Source: Trichosporon coremiiforme (taxonomy: Eukaryota > Basidiomycota > Tremellomycetes > Trichosporonales > Trichosporonaceae). From it: a stretch of 64,000 bases of DNA. Position numbers and translations under genes: made by a program. Of this stretch, positions 33,512 through 44,102 are shown piece after piece. Under the pieces are notes generated by a model that was not told the DNA's origin, ran no database searches, and saw only the letters and a list, made by a program, of their open reading frames with translations. The stretch spans positions 1-64,000 of the forward strand of contig BCJJ01000033.1 in the NCBI GenBank assembly GCA_039545355.1, in the 5' to 3' direction. Every line of letters starts with the position of its first letter. The first letter of the stretch is position 1.

Positions 33512-34358
33512 TTACTGCTTGCGGTGGATGATGGTGGCCGATCCCTGAGCGACGGGGAGGACGTAGAGCTCGGCAATGTTGACGTGGGGCGGGCGGAGCG
33601 CGCACCAGACAATCTCCTCGGCAATGTCCTCAGCGACGAGCGGCTCGAAGCCCTTGTAGACGGCCTTGGCCTTGTCCTCGTCACCACGGAAGCGGATGAC
33701 GGAGAAGTTGGTCTCGACGAATCCGGGCGCGACCTCGGACACGCGGATGCCCGTGTCGACGAGCTCCTTCATGAGACTTTGCGTGAACGCCTTGACGGCG
33801 TGCTTGACGGCGCAGTACACCGAGCCGCCGACGTAGGCCTCGCGGCCGGCCAGGGAGCCGATGTTGATGATGTGGCCCGAGTCCTGCTTGCGCATCGTCG
33901 GGAGGAAGACCTGCGTCATCTGGATGAGTGAGACGAGGTTCGTGTCGACCATGAAGTCGATGTCCTTCAGTTGGACCTCGCCGGCACGCTCAGTGCCGAC
34001 GGCACCACCGGCGTTGTTGACGAGCACGTCGAAGCTCTTGACACCAGCGTCCTGGAGAGCCTTCGGGAGAGCGTCGACGGCAGCACGGTCGTTGACGTCA
34101 AGAGTCTTGACGGTGATCTGGGGGGTGAAGCCGAACTCCTTGGCTGCGGCGGTAGCGTCAGACGCAACCTTCTGGAGAGCATCCTCGCGGCGCGCGAGCA
34201 GGACCAGGTTCAGACCAGCCTTCGCGAACAGGATCGCGGTCGAGGCACCGATACCGGACGAAGCACCGGTGATGACGGCTGCCCGTTAGCTTGCGCACTG
34301 GCCCTCAAGGCTTACCGGTCTTGCCCTCGAGGCGGGAGGTGTTGAACAGCTGGGGCAT
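33512..34358 (-). CDS. Short-chain dehydrogenase/reductase, YMR226C/YdfG-like
   Basis: Probably a cytosolic NADP-dependent oxidoreductase of the 3-hydroxy acid dehydrogenase (serine 3-dehydrogenase-like) group. Exons 34358-34316 and 34278-33512 (37-nt intron) give 269 residues, equal to the yeast protein within a few residues. Classical SDR motifs are in order: the nucleotide loop TGASSGIGAS, LDVND, NNAGG, the catalytic Ser in NIGSLAGREAYVGGSVYCAVK with Tyr-x3-Lys, and PGFVETNF. The arginines after the glycine motif (LARRED) favour NADP. An internal methionine in the NNAG region would give a truncated protein without the cofactor loop, so the two-exon model is preferred. Physiological substrate unknown. 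Confidence 0.92.
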
Positions 34359-34700
34359 TTTGAGTGATGTGAAGGAATGGAAAGTTCAAAGACAGAGATA
34401 CCTAGACAGCTGATAACGGCCCACTTCCAGGGATTCTCCGATGACTCAATGCAACCGCTGGGTGGTGCAACCAGGCAACCGCCCGGCCCGGACAAGTGCC
34501 CCGCTCAGGTGCCGAACGGAGATTGCCGAGTCAGATGCCGTCATATCAGCCCACCAACGATATGCCTCTGCTCAGCTTTCAAGGATGCAACGAGATTCAA
34601 GAACGTATCGCTATACATGACAATCTATACACAACAAGGTACGCGGACAACGAAATGATTATATGCAGTGCAGTGCAAGCAGCAGCGACACTGTCTGGTT
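34359..34700. other. Intergenic gap, SDR promoter side
   Basis: 342 nt between the SDR start (minus) and the stop of the large disordered protein gene. It should contain the SDR promoter and a 3' UTR. No further feature seen. Confidence 0.4.
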
Positions 34701-37700
34701 TTACTTTCTACCCCTGTACATCTCCGGCAAGGGACGGGCCCGAATGACAGTCGCGCGGCGCCGCTCGCGGTCCATCTCCTCCTCGACCTGCCGGCGGATA
34801 CGCTCGCGCTCCTCGTCTTCCTTCGCCTTCAAGGCAGCCTTGCGGGCAACCTTGGCGTCGAACTTGGCGCGGCTGGCGGCACGCATCTTGCTAGCTTTGC
34901 CTGGCGTCTTGCCGCTCATCGGGATCGTCAAGTTCTTCGCCTTGTCGTTGGGCGCAGCGGGCTTCGCGCGAGGCGCGTTGGTGGTGGAGGATTCGCCGAG
35001 TGGGGCACCACTAGAGGGTGCAGGAGCCGGTGAGCCGAAAGACATGTTCGAAAGAGAGACATCGGCATCCGGGTGGAAGCGCTCGAAGACCGCTTTGCGG
35101 ACAGCCATGTCGCGAGCACGCTCCAGGTCGCGAATTTTGACGGGCGACGCCTTCGCCTTCGCCTCTCCGGGCTTGGGGAGACGCGCAAGCGCCGCAGCCG
35201 TGAATGCGGTCACGGTGGAGCCAGTGCGCGAGCCGCGCGACATGCTGCTGCTGGAGCTGGCTGCACTCGTGGCACTAACAGGACGAGCTCCGCTGGCCGA
35301 GCGAGTGCTCGGTAGCGACCTGATCGGACGAGAGGACGAAGACGTCGCCTCCTTGGGAGCCGAACGGATAGGACCGCTAGGTAACGAGCGCAACGGGCGG
35401 GTGGCCAGAGCAGAGGCAGCAGGCACCTTACGCCGCACGTTACGCTGCGGCGAGCCGGCATCGCGCTTGCGCTTCTCGGTCGGCTGCTTCTCCTGTCCAT
35501 GCGCCCGAGCGGCAGCAGTGGCGAGCGCGTACCGGGGCACCTCCTTCTCCTTGGTCCCGTAGCTCTTGATCTGCTGCGGCTTCGAGACGGGGCGAGGACG
35601 CGGTTTCGCGGACGCGTTCTCCTTGCCCTTCGCGCGCACCGGCTTGTTCCTGATAGCACGGGCAGGCTGAACCTGCTTCTCCAGCTCGGGAGCGGCGATC
35701 GGAGCGGGCCGGGCTGGAACGGGGGAAGGCGAAGCAGCAGCAGGTGCGGGAGTGCTGACCAATCCGGCCAAGAAGCCGAGCACGCCCTCACCGAGTCGGC
35801 GGAGCGAGGAGTCGCCAGAAGAGCCAGACGAGGCAGAGGTATTGGCGTCCTGCTCTGGCTCGGCTTCGGATTCCACATCGGGTTCGACGATGGGCTCGGC
35901 AGTCGGCCCGTCGACGACGATTGCCTTCGGCGTCGGCCCCTCATCATAGTCGTCCTCGTCCTCAGACTCCTCCAGCGGCTGAGGCACCGTGGCCAGCGGA
36001 GGTCGTCCCAACGGGGTGAAAGCCGAGCGCTGCGATAGCGCGCTGACCTCTCCTTCCGTGACCTCGAGCACAGCGCTGAGTTCCTGTCCGTGAGGGCGGA
36101 TAGTCTCAAACTCCTCCATGGGGTTCAGCACACCCATCTCTTCCTCCTCTTCTTCCTCCATCTCTTCATCGTCATCGAGGTCGGATTCGGTAGCATACGA
36201 TTCGCGACGGACCGTCTGTATTGGATGCGACGGAAACGATGGGTAGGAGATGCTCGGCGGGTCGACGGCAGGGCTCTCTTCGGCGGCGAGGCGCAACTTG
36301 TGCTCGAATGTGAACGCCGAATCCTCCTTGTTAAGGCCAAGCTCGGGCCAATCGCCGACAGAAGCCGGGGTGCGTCGCGGTGTGGTGCGCCTCGGTGTGC
36401 GCCGGATCGTGACACTGTGCCTCCTCGGCGTTGCCAAAGCCTCAATGACTTGCGGCGGCGTCGTCGTCGACCCAACGGGCTGCTCGGGCTCGGCGGGAGC
36501 TACCCTGGGGCGCTTCGCGTTCCGCTCGTCCGACGCCGGCACGGGAAGACGAGTCTTAGGCTGTGCGAACTTTGCCGTCTTCTTGGCTGGCGTTAAAACG
36601 GGCGGACCGTTGCGAACGCGCGCGGGGAAGGCTTGAGCCTTCGGCTGAGGCGGGTCAGAGGCCTGACGCTTCCTAGCCGGTGCTTTGGTGTTCGGCACAG
36701 GCTTGGTAGCTCCCACCGCCTTTGGTAGGGCGCTAGTGGACTTGGCTGGAGCCGGAGCGGGGACCGCCTTGCGCACGGGGAACCGCTTGATAGGCCGATC
36801 GATGCTGCTGGAGAGCTGAGACTTGGGTTTCGCGAACTCTGCATCGCTGGCAGACTTGTTCAGCTTGGTCTTCGTCGGCGCAGGGCTTTCGGCAGCGCGA
36901 ATGGTGTGCGCATGCGTCGGCGTGGGGTTCGAGGGTCGCTTCGGCGCTGAGGTCGAGAACGATGAGTCAGAAAACACGGGCGCGTCGGGACGAGACGGAA
37001 GCGACGTCGATGAGTCGAAGCGGCCCCTCTGTGGAGAGGCGGTGCGCGGCGTCGGGTTCTGCGGACGCGGGGGCAGGGAGTCGCGCAACGAGATTGACGA
37101 CAGTGAGGCGAGGGACACTGGCGTGCCCTCGCGCGACTCCGAAGAGTTGCCGTGTCGAGTTAAGCGCGAGGACGAGCTCTGCAGGGACTCGGAGCGCCGC
37201 AGAACCAGGTCAGCCGGCAGGACGTTGCCGACGTTGCGGGTCCAGTCTGCGATCTCGCCAGTCTTGTCGATAGACTTGTCCTGCGAGCGGTCGAGAGAAG
37301 CGGACGCCTCAAGACGTAACGATTCCTCTTGCTCCGCGACAAGCTCGGCAGCCTGAGCACTCGTGCGGATCTTCCCACCAGCTCCGATCTTGATGACGGT
37401 TCGCTTCGCCTTCCTCTTCCCGGAAGAGCTTGAGGGCAGCGATGCGTCCGCGGATGACGATGACACCCGATTCCACACAGGCTTGGGTGCTGATTTGGCA
37501 ATCGGCTCCGGGGTTGACCGGCGAGCGTTAAGCACCTGCGACAGCTCACCCAAGAACTGCGGCTGAGCGGGCTTGCTGCTTTCTGCGGGGGCGTCGGGAG
37601 CTGACTCGGTGCTCGCACGAAACAACGCCTTGTCTGGGGACGCCATGCGGCGCTTCTTCCGTGTCGAGACGCAGGGCGGAAGCACAAACTTGTTCTCCGG

Positions 37701-38597
37701 CGTCGACTGTTGCGGTACCGCACGAGGTGGCGGGGACTGGGGTGTTTGGGAACGAGGTGACTTAGATGGGCTTGGTTCAATTTGCGGTTGCTCGGTAGGG
37801 TGGACTAGCGTAGGGTTCGTTGCCGTGGCGGGAGGGAGGGGGGAGACGAGCTCGCGCTCTGGTGATGGGCGGAACGACTTGCGCCTGCTTCTAACAGGCG
37901 CTGGCGTGGAAGATTCAAGTCCTTCGTTGGCCCAGTCATGTCCCGGCAACGGGAGGAGCGTCTTCCTTCGAACAGAGTCGAGGAAGCGACGCTCGTAGAG
38001 GTCGTTGCTGGACGTTGGGGTCGAAGTCGAAGCGCGTGTTTGGCGGATTGCTCTCGCGGCGACAGCCGGCATCCTGGTCTCTCTCTCCCTCGGCTCAAAC
38101 TCCATCTCATGCTCAGCGCTCCCTTCCTTCCTCACCGTGCCTGGCTTGCTGGGACTCGCCTCCGATGGGCCAGCTGAGATCGACCTGCTCCTGGCCATAC
38201 TGGCGGCGAGGCTCTCCCTCGTGCTGTCTCCCATGCTGGGGAACCCGAGACGCTCCACTGTTGTTTTTCTCCGTGCGCTGCGGCGTGGTGTGGGCTGCTC
38301 GACTTCAAAATCGTCCTGAACCCATGCCGATCGCCTTGGTGAGCGGCGAGGTGTGGGCTGCACAATGGGTTGGGGTTGCTCAGCATCAGGGATGCGGGAT
38401 TGGCGTCGTGGCGAGCGGCGCACGCTCGGCTCAGCGTCCGTCGACGGCAGCGTCGAGTCCTCATGCATCCATCCGGGCGTCGCCAGGCTGAAGCCCTCGA
38501 ACACGGGCTGGATCTTGCCAAACGGCGTCTCGAGGTCGAAGGGGTGCTGGTGGTCGCGCCGCCCGGCCGGTGTCGGTGCTGTGGGCGGGGTCGGCAT
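34701..38597 (-). CDS. Large disordered basic protein with TPX2-like C-terminus
   Basis: Intronless frame of 1298 residues from ATG 38597. Almost the whole chain is Ser/Pro/Arg/Lys-rich and probably disordered, with repeated SPRR/TPRR motifs (RRSPRR, PTPRRSPRRSAW, IRRTPRRTTPRRTPAS). These resemble proline-directed kinase sites next to basic DNA- or tubulin-binding patches. An acidic block (DDDEEMEEEEEEEM) lies near residue 810. The C-terminus (about 1235-1298) is a charged helix with FDAKVARKAALKAKEDEERE and ending RARPLPEMYRGRK, which resembles the TPX2 C-terminal motif of spindle proteins (K-rich helix then a K/R-A-x-P-x-P-x-Y tail). A spindle or chromatin role is inference. The short N-terminal motif FGKIQPVFEGFSLATPGWM looks ordered and may be conserved. 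Confidence 0.75.
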   Translation of the reverse strand: MPTPPTAPTPAGRRDHQHPFDLETPFGKIQPVFEGFSLATPGWMHEDSTLPSTDAEPSVRRSPRRQSRIPDAEQPQPIVQPTPRRSPRRSAWVQDDFEVEQPTPRRSARRKTTVERLGFPSMGDSTRESLAASMARSRSISAGPSEASPSKPGTVRKEGSAEHEMEFEPRERETRMPAVAARAIRQTRASTSTPTSSNDLYERRFLDSVRRKTLLPLPGHDWANEGLESSTPAPVRSRRKSFRPSPERELVSPLPPATATNPTLVHPTEQPQIEPSPSKSPRSQTPQSPPPRAVPQQSTPENKFVLPPCVSTRKKRRMASPDKALFRASTESAPDAPAESSKPAQPQFLGELSQVLNARRSTPEPIAKSAPKPVWNRVSSSSADASLPSSSSGKRKAKRTVIKIGAGGKIRTSAQAAELVAEQEESLRLEASASLDRSQDKSIDKTGEIADWTRNVGNVLPADLVLRRSESLQSSSSRLTRHGNSSESREGTPVSLASLSSISLRDSLPPRPQNPTPRTASPQRGRFDSSTSLPSRPDAPVFSDSSFSTSAPKRPSNPTPTHAHTIRAAESPAPTKTKLNKSASDAEFAKPKSQLSSSIDRPIKRFPVRKAVPAPAPAKSTSALPKAVGATKPVPNTKAPARKRQASDPPQPKAQAFPARVRNGPPVLTPAKKTAKFAQPKTRLPVPASDERNAKRPRVAPAEPEQPVGSTTTPPQVIEALATPRRHSVTIRRTPRRTTPRRTPASVGDWPELGLNKEDSAFTFEHKLRLAAEESPAVDPPSISYPSFPSHPIQTVRRESYATESDLDDDEEMEEEEEEEMGVLNPMEEFETIRPHGQELSAVLEVTEGEVSALSQRSAFTPLGRPPLATVPQPLEESEDEDDYDEGPTPKAIVVDGPTAEPIVEPDVESEAEPEQDANTSASSGSSGDSSLRRLGEGVLGFLAGLVSTPAPAAASPSPVPARPAPIAAPELEKQVQPARAIRNKPVRAKGKENASAKPRPRPVSKPQQIKSYGTKEKEVPRYALATAAARAHGQEKQPTEKRKRDAGSPQRNVRRKVPAASALATRPLRSLPSGPIRSAPKEATSSSSRPIRSLPSTRSASGARPVSATSAASSSSSMSRGSRTGSTVTAFTAAALARLPKPGEAKAKASPVKIRDLERARDMAVRKAVFERFHPDADVSLSNMSFGSPAPAPSSGAPLGESSTTNAPRAKPAAPNDKAKNLTIPMSGKTPGKASKMRAASRAKFDAKVARKAALKAKEDEERERIRRQVEEEMDRERRRATVIRARPLPEMYRGRK

Positions 38598-39240
38598 CGT
38601 GGTCGTCGATCGTCGACTGGTCGATGCAAGTGTGGATGAGCAGAGTAGTTGTCACGAAACACGAAATCAACGACGACAATGTTTGTGGTGGCTTGGCTGG
38701 GAACTGACCGATTGTTTGTTTACCTCCTCGCCGCCAAGTGCCAACCTGCAATCTAAAGCGGGGGCTCGTTTAACATTCCGGAGACCACCACTTTCGGTTT
38801 CCGCCGGAACCGCACTTGATGCACAGTTGGCTCTTACGGTGAGCTCGATGCACAGAGGCTCCTGCAGTGAGCGCCCAGCATGAACGTAGACATGGACAAC
38901 AGTGACATGATCCAGATGATACAAACACTATGTATGTAACCAGCTAATCGTGGCAAGACTTAATGTAGAGTGTATGGGGGTAAAAAGCTTAAGCTAGACT
39001 TGTGCGTTCAGATTCGATTAGCGGGATATGAGGGAAGTGAAGGGTCGCTGTGATGGTAATAAGAGTCGTTGGTAATAAGATGAGCTTGTTACCGCAGTGA
39101 TGGGGCAATCAATGACAGCCTGTTGGCATCTGGTCGAGCAAGCCTTGGAGCTAGACCACGGGGTTGATGATTGGGCGGCGCTCATGAATGTTCAGAACGG
39201 AGTGAGCTGAGTTCACGGCCGGCGGTAGTCCAGACCGTTA
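38598..39240. other. Intergenic gap upstream of the TPX2-like gene
   Basis: 643 nt between a minus-strand start (38597) and the stop of the F-box/WD40 gene. Minus-strand pyrimidine-rich DNA next to 38597 suits a leader. No gene or repeat seen. Confidence 0.4.
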
Positions 39241-41449
39241 CTACCAGTCGGGCGCGCGGGCGTTAGCCGCGGGACGTGCGGCGATGTCCTGCGGCTTGAA
39301 GCCGAGTACCTCGAGGACCGTACGCCCGTTGCGCTGGCAGAGGATGGCGCACTTGTCGTCACGGAAGCAGACGCGCCAGACAGCGTCGCACGGCTGCGTC
39401 AGCTCGCGGATGAAGGTCCCGGTGCGGATGTCCCAAAGCTTGACGCGGCCGTCGCTGCCACCAGAGACGATGAAGCGGTCGTCGAACTGAAGGCACGTGA
39501 CAGAGTTGTCGTGCGCGCACAGCCGGTGCACGGTTGTGTAGTCGGTCAGGTCGAAGACAATAACACGACCGTCCGAGCCACCCGTAATGAGGCGATCTCC
39601 GGACAGCTGGAGCTGTCCAACGAGCGACGTGTGGCCTGGCAGAACCGCCAGGCACTCTCCCGACCCCGCGTCCCAGACACGGACCGTCGAGTCTAGTGAA
39701 CCAGACACGACGCGCTCCCCGTCGAACGCGACGGCGTAGATCTGGTGGTAGTGACCCTCGAACACCTGGAGGCAGTCTCCCGTGTCGATGTCCCAGAGCT
39801 GAGAGTTAGCGATGCAGAGAAAAACCTGAACTCACCCTACACGTGAAGTCGTATGAACCGGATACGACCTGGTTGCCAGCAACCTCGATACAACGCACAC
39901 TCTGCTCGTGGCCCTCGAGAACTCGCAGCATGCGTCCGCGGTCAATGTCCCAAACGCGCAGCGTGAAGTCGCGGCTGCCGGAAACGGCAATGGGTCTGCC
40001 GTCCAGCACCTTGAGACAACGGATCGTGCTCGAATGGCCTCGGAGAGCGTAAAGACATTTGCCCTCGACGAGATCCCAAACGCGCACCTCCCTGTCACAA
40101 CCTCCCGACACGACGAGGGTGCGCTTAACACCCCAGCTCGTAGCCGAGCCACAGACGTCGCTCGAACGCATGCGACGCGTAGTACGCGAGGGGCGTCGCT
40201 CCCCAGCAGCAGATGACGGGCGGTACGGCACCGAGCTGGACCCGCTGGTCGAGCCGGCGAAGGACGCCCGTCGCTGAATCTCGTCCGCCCGTCTCAGACC
40301 CTTGTTACGGCCCCGAGGCGTGACCAGGACGATAGCCCAGACGCCTAACTCATGACCGAGCAGAGAGCGGCAGTAGTAACCAGTGGTAGCGTCGAAGACG
40401 TGAATCTTTGCGTTGGCCATGCCGATGATGATGAAGTCGTCGTTAACGACCAGGCTCGTAACGACGCTGTCGCCCATGCTCGAGTGCATAGCGAGCAGCT
40501 TTCCGCCCTTCAGCCAGTTGTGCTCGGTGAGGTACGCATCACGGAAGCGTTCGCGAGAGCTCTGCGGACGCTGGACGGAACGCGAGCTAGAGCCTGCGCG
40601 GCCCCACATGGGGCTCGTGTTATCCCGCATCGAGGAAGCCTTGGTCGGTGCCTGCGTCTCGGTTGCGTTGGCGGCGGTGGGCGGAGGGTTTGGTCCTGCC
40701 GACGGGAGCTTGGGACGATAGACCTGGCGTTCATGCATGACTTTCCAGAGGCATTCGTCTTGAAGCAGGTCGTTCCAGTACTTGCACACGCGGGCCATGC
40801 GGGCAAGAGTCTGCGCGTCGTCGATGAAGCTGACGCAGTGTAACGCGAGCTCCACGGGCAAGTCCGACAGGAAGTCTCGCTTCAGACGAGGAGAGATCTT
40901 GGACGAGACCACGAGGGCCTCGTTTAACTGAAGATCACCGACCAACGAGATCAAGAACGCGAAACGCTCGCTCTTAGGCAGGGCTTGGAACTGGCGCATC
41001 AACTTGCTGGCATTAGGCATCGCCAGGGTGTCCAGCGGAGCCACTTGGATTGTCAGCTGATTGTCTGCGGGTTACTAAGCCGCTGGGGCCCACTTACGAG
41101 TAACATCATCGTCCTCGTCCAGAACCGAGTCCTTGTCGCCCAGGTCGAGAGGTGCACAGGACCGCCGCTCGGTAGGAGTCGGGCTGGGTGCCGGGGTCGG
41201 AGGGCTCAGCGTCTGGGACGGGATGGTGACGGGGGCAACCTGGCTCGAGGACGGTGAGTCGCGTCGGGTGCGCGGTTGGGCATGTCTCGCAGATTGCTGG
41301 AGTCGTGCACTGGCGTTCCTTGATGTAGCCGGGCCGGTTGCTGAGCCGACAGCAGAGCCTGAGGCCGAGCCTGGAGGAGACTGGGCCATGGCTGGCGGGG
41401 ACGGAGGGCAGCGCATGCCCGGCCACTGACTCCTACCCTGCGCCTGCAT
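39241..41449 (-). CDS. F-box/WD40 protein, Cdc4/Fbw7-like SCF substrate receptor
   Basis: Exons 41449-41098, 41043-39836 and 39798-39241 (introns 54 and 37 nt) give 705 residues. The N-terminus is Ser/Pro-rich and acidic. An F-box (KRDFLSDLPVELALHCVSF...CLWKVM, about 170-217) binds Skp1. A beta-propeller follows with seven clear WD/FD strand ends (IHVFD, VRVWD, LRVWD, CRLWD, VRVWD, VIVFD, VKLWD) plus a degenerate eighth ending RTVLEVLGF. Eight blades and the F-box order match Cdc4/Fbw7, which brings phosphorylated substrates to SCF ubiquitin ligase. A disordered insertion splits the first two blades. The third exon completes blade 4 in frame. Cdc4 orthology is likely but other F-box/WD40 receptors (Met30 type) are not excluded. 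Confidence 0.87.
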
Positions 41450-43063
41450 GCTGGCGGCGGCTGACGGCCTGGACGAGGGGTGAGATGAGGTAACGGAGGG
41501 GGAGGAGCTCCGTAGGGTCGGATGCCGAGTGCAGAAGCGAGTGCGGTGTGGGCGGGGGAGTGCGGTGGTGGGATGATGAGAAAGAGTGAGGTCGAGGAAG
41601 TGGACGGGGTGCCGGTATTAGGTGCTAGGTGGGTGGGATGGTGTGGTGGACTAGGATGGTCGTGGTCTTGGACTTGGGACCTGGGAGGCGCAGAGGATCC
41701 AAGAGGCGTTGAACTGGCGTAGGGGTGAGGGTGCTTGGCTGGGCGTCAAGTCTGCTACAGCGAAGGGACCGAGGGCATTAGAGAGGCGTTCAGCGCCCAC
41801 CACTGTACGGTATACGGACCGCACACCGCACACCACGCACTGCACACACGGTGAATTATGGAGAGGGGTCGGATCGGGTCACCAAAGGGCGCGGGCACGG
41901 CCACTGGCGGGAGCAAATCTGCACCTCTGAGTCTGCACAGTCTGGTCGATGCTCGGCCGGCCCCTTGTGCCACTCCTGCCCACTGTTCCGTCACACTCTG
42001 AGACGCGAGTAAATGTCGTCGGCCCCTCAACATCCCTCGGCCCCCTGCCAATTCAGCCGAGGACGTCGACCGTCGCCATCCTTGCAACTTGCATTGTTCC
42101 GATCTTGCACTAAAGTTTGCACACCCAGTCTCCCACACGCAACACACGCTTCTGCACCCAAGTCTGCAGCACCCGGCTTCGTCCGGCTGGGATGGGCACT
42201 GTGCACTGCGGCCTTGAACTAAACAACACTGATGATGTCGATGGCAAAGCCGCCGCACATTTGCAGCCATCCTGCGCTTTTGAGTTCAATTCAGGAACCT
42301 GATAAGACCGACTCAGACGCAGCACGTAGTCAGACAGAACCGCGGGGTGACTCAGTTCACAATTCCTCATGCCGCGGACGCCGAGCTGGACAATGGTGCA
42401 CAACTCCTGGTGTGAGCCAGTAGGAGTTTGGTGCCATCGCCACGATTTTCCAATACCGGTTCCATTCCTTTGGACCATGTGTACCGTGCGACCGAGTGCG
42501 TCCAGAGAGGAGGTGCCTGATGCTAGATCGGGGCCTTCGTCCATATCCACCGCAGGCGCTATATGCCACCGGCACAGGAAGGGGTGTAGGGCGGGTCTCT
42601 TGGGAGCCCGTGGCCTAGACTTCACCGTACATTGCGCTCCACAACCCGGGCTCGCGGGCTTGTCGCTTGGGTTTACCTATCGAGATCGGCAACTCAAGAC
42701 TCTGTCTCCGAACTGACTCTGCCATGTTTGTTGGACTATGCGGACCCACCCCGGACAATAGCGCTCACCACATTCGCGTTCGCGAAGCCAAGTGCGACGC
42801 CGCCGCTGACTCGCTGACGCTTCTAACCGCTCTGACGATCACACGGCTGCCTATTGCTTCTTGCGTTCTGATTAATCATCCTGCGCTTGCGTGAATGAGA
42901 AAAGGCTCGACTCCGACCCAGTGTTTGCCCCCGCGACGAATGTGCGCGCGCTATCCGAAGCGGTACTCTAATCAGTGTTCCGTGCGAACACAGGTACAGG
43001 CTCTCAGCCACAATGCGAGCAAAGCCAGTGAGTCCTAAATCTCTACTTCATGCATTTGCGAGC
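41450..43063. other. 1.6-kb gap upstream of the F-box/WD40 gene
   Basis: No supportable gene. The first 300 nt are GA/GT-rich on the plus strand (CT/CA-rich on the minus), consistent with a leader for the F-box/WD40 gene. The right end should be the 3' UTR of the ATP synthase epsilon gene. Short frames in between lack motifs. Confidence 0.4.
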
Positions 43064-43874
43064 CTACTTCTTCTCGACGGTCGAGGTGATGTACTGGGTC
43101 TCACCAGCCTGTCCGTTCTCCCAGACCTGGTACTTGCTGTGTTGTCAGCACTTCTGTGACTACCGGGTCAAGTCGCCTGCGGCCGCCTCGCACAGCGTGG
43201 CTGGCGAGGACATTGCAACCAGATCGACAGGCGGAAAGCTCTGAATATCTCCGCACGATCACCAGCGACACCTCTACTCACACGTTGACGGCGGCACGCT
43301 TCTCGGCGGCAACGCGCTCAGACTCCTGAAGAGCCTGGCGGACGGCGCGCGAGGCGATCTGGGTGTACTTGTTCCAACTGCAGTCGAAATGATGGAAACA
43401 TGATGGTTCGGCAATATCGCGTCCAGATGTAATCGTCGGTGTTCCCATTTCCACAGTGCATTTCCGTCACGGAGCCAGAGAGAGCGGTGTTTCAGCATAG
43501 CAGCAAGTCGACGAAGTGTCCACGGGAGGTCGCACAGCGAAAGAAACAGGCAGACAGAGTCGGGCCGAATCATATTCGATCATCCGTCACGATCAAGCAA
43601 TGTCGTTCCACAGTCCAGCAAAGTCATCAAAACAAGGCGAAGAGTCGAGAAGAATCGTTGGGCGAGTGGTGCGCAATACAGGCGAGCATTATGGCGACGG
43701 TAAAATCAAGGAAGAACGCAAGTGTTGTTCACAGCGGTTGTATCGGAAACGTGTCGTCGAAAATACGCGAGGAAGGGTCGAAATCGAGGTAGGAAAAGCA
43801 CAGTCAGCATCAATACTCGAGCGTCGCCTCGTCGACATCTGTACGCACGACATGAACTCGCGCCAGGCGGACAT
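43064..43874 (-). CDS. ATP15: Mitochondrial ATP synthase subunit epsilon
   Basis: Small subunit of the F1 central stalk in the mitochondrial matrix. Three exons, 43874-43849, 43377-43282 and 43136-43064, give 64 residues; the introns (471 and 145 nt) exceed the coding length. The protein starts MSAWREFMSWNKYTQIASR, continues VRQALQESERVAAEKRAAVN and ends with KYQVWENGQAGETQY and a lysine-rich tail. This is the eukaryotic epsilon pattern (MSAWR...SY.KY..IAA...R..LK...R..A..R). All phases close and the length fits. No single frame longer than 60 codons represents it, so it is easily missed. The first exon is only 26 nt; its identity rests on the MSAWR start and a GTGCGT donor. Confidence 0.9.
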
Positions 43875-44102
43875 TTTGAGTAGAGTTGGTGGTTGGTGGT
43901 GGTGGTGAGGAGGGCTGTTGCACCGCTGAACTCGTCCCAGCGCGAGCCCTACCGAGCCAGCCAGCCAGCAACCAGCGGCACGGAAGGTCGGACTTTGAAT
44001 ACCTCCGACAGTGTGGCACCAACCCCTTATCCATCATTCTCACTCTTCTCTTATCTGATAATGACGATAATACTATGCATGAAAACGAGAAGAGACTGAA
44101 GG

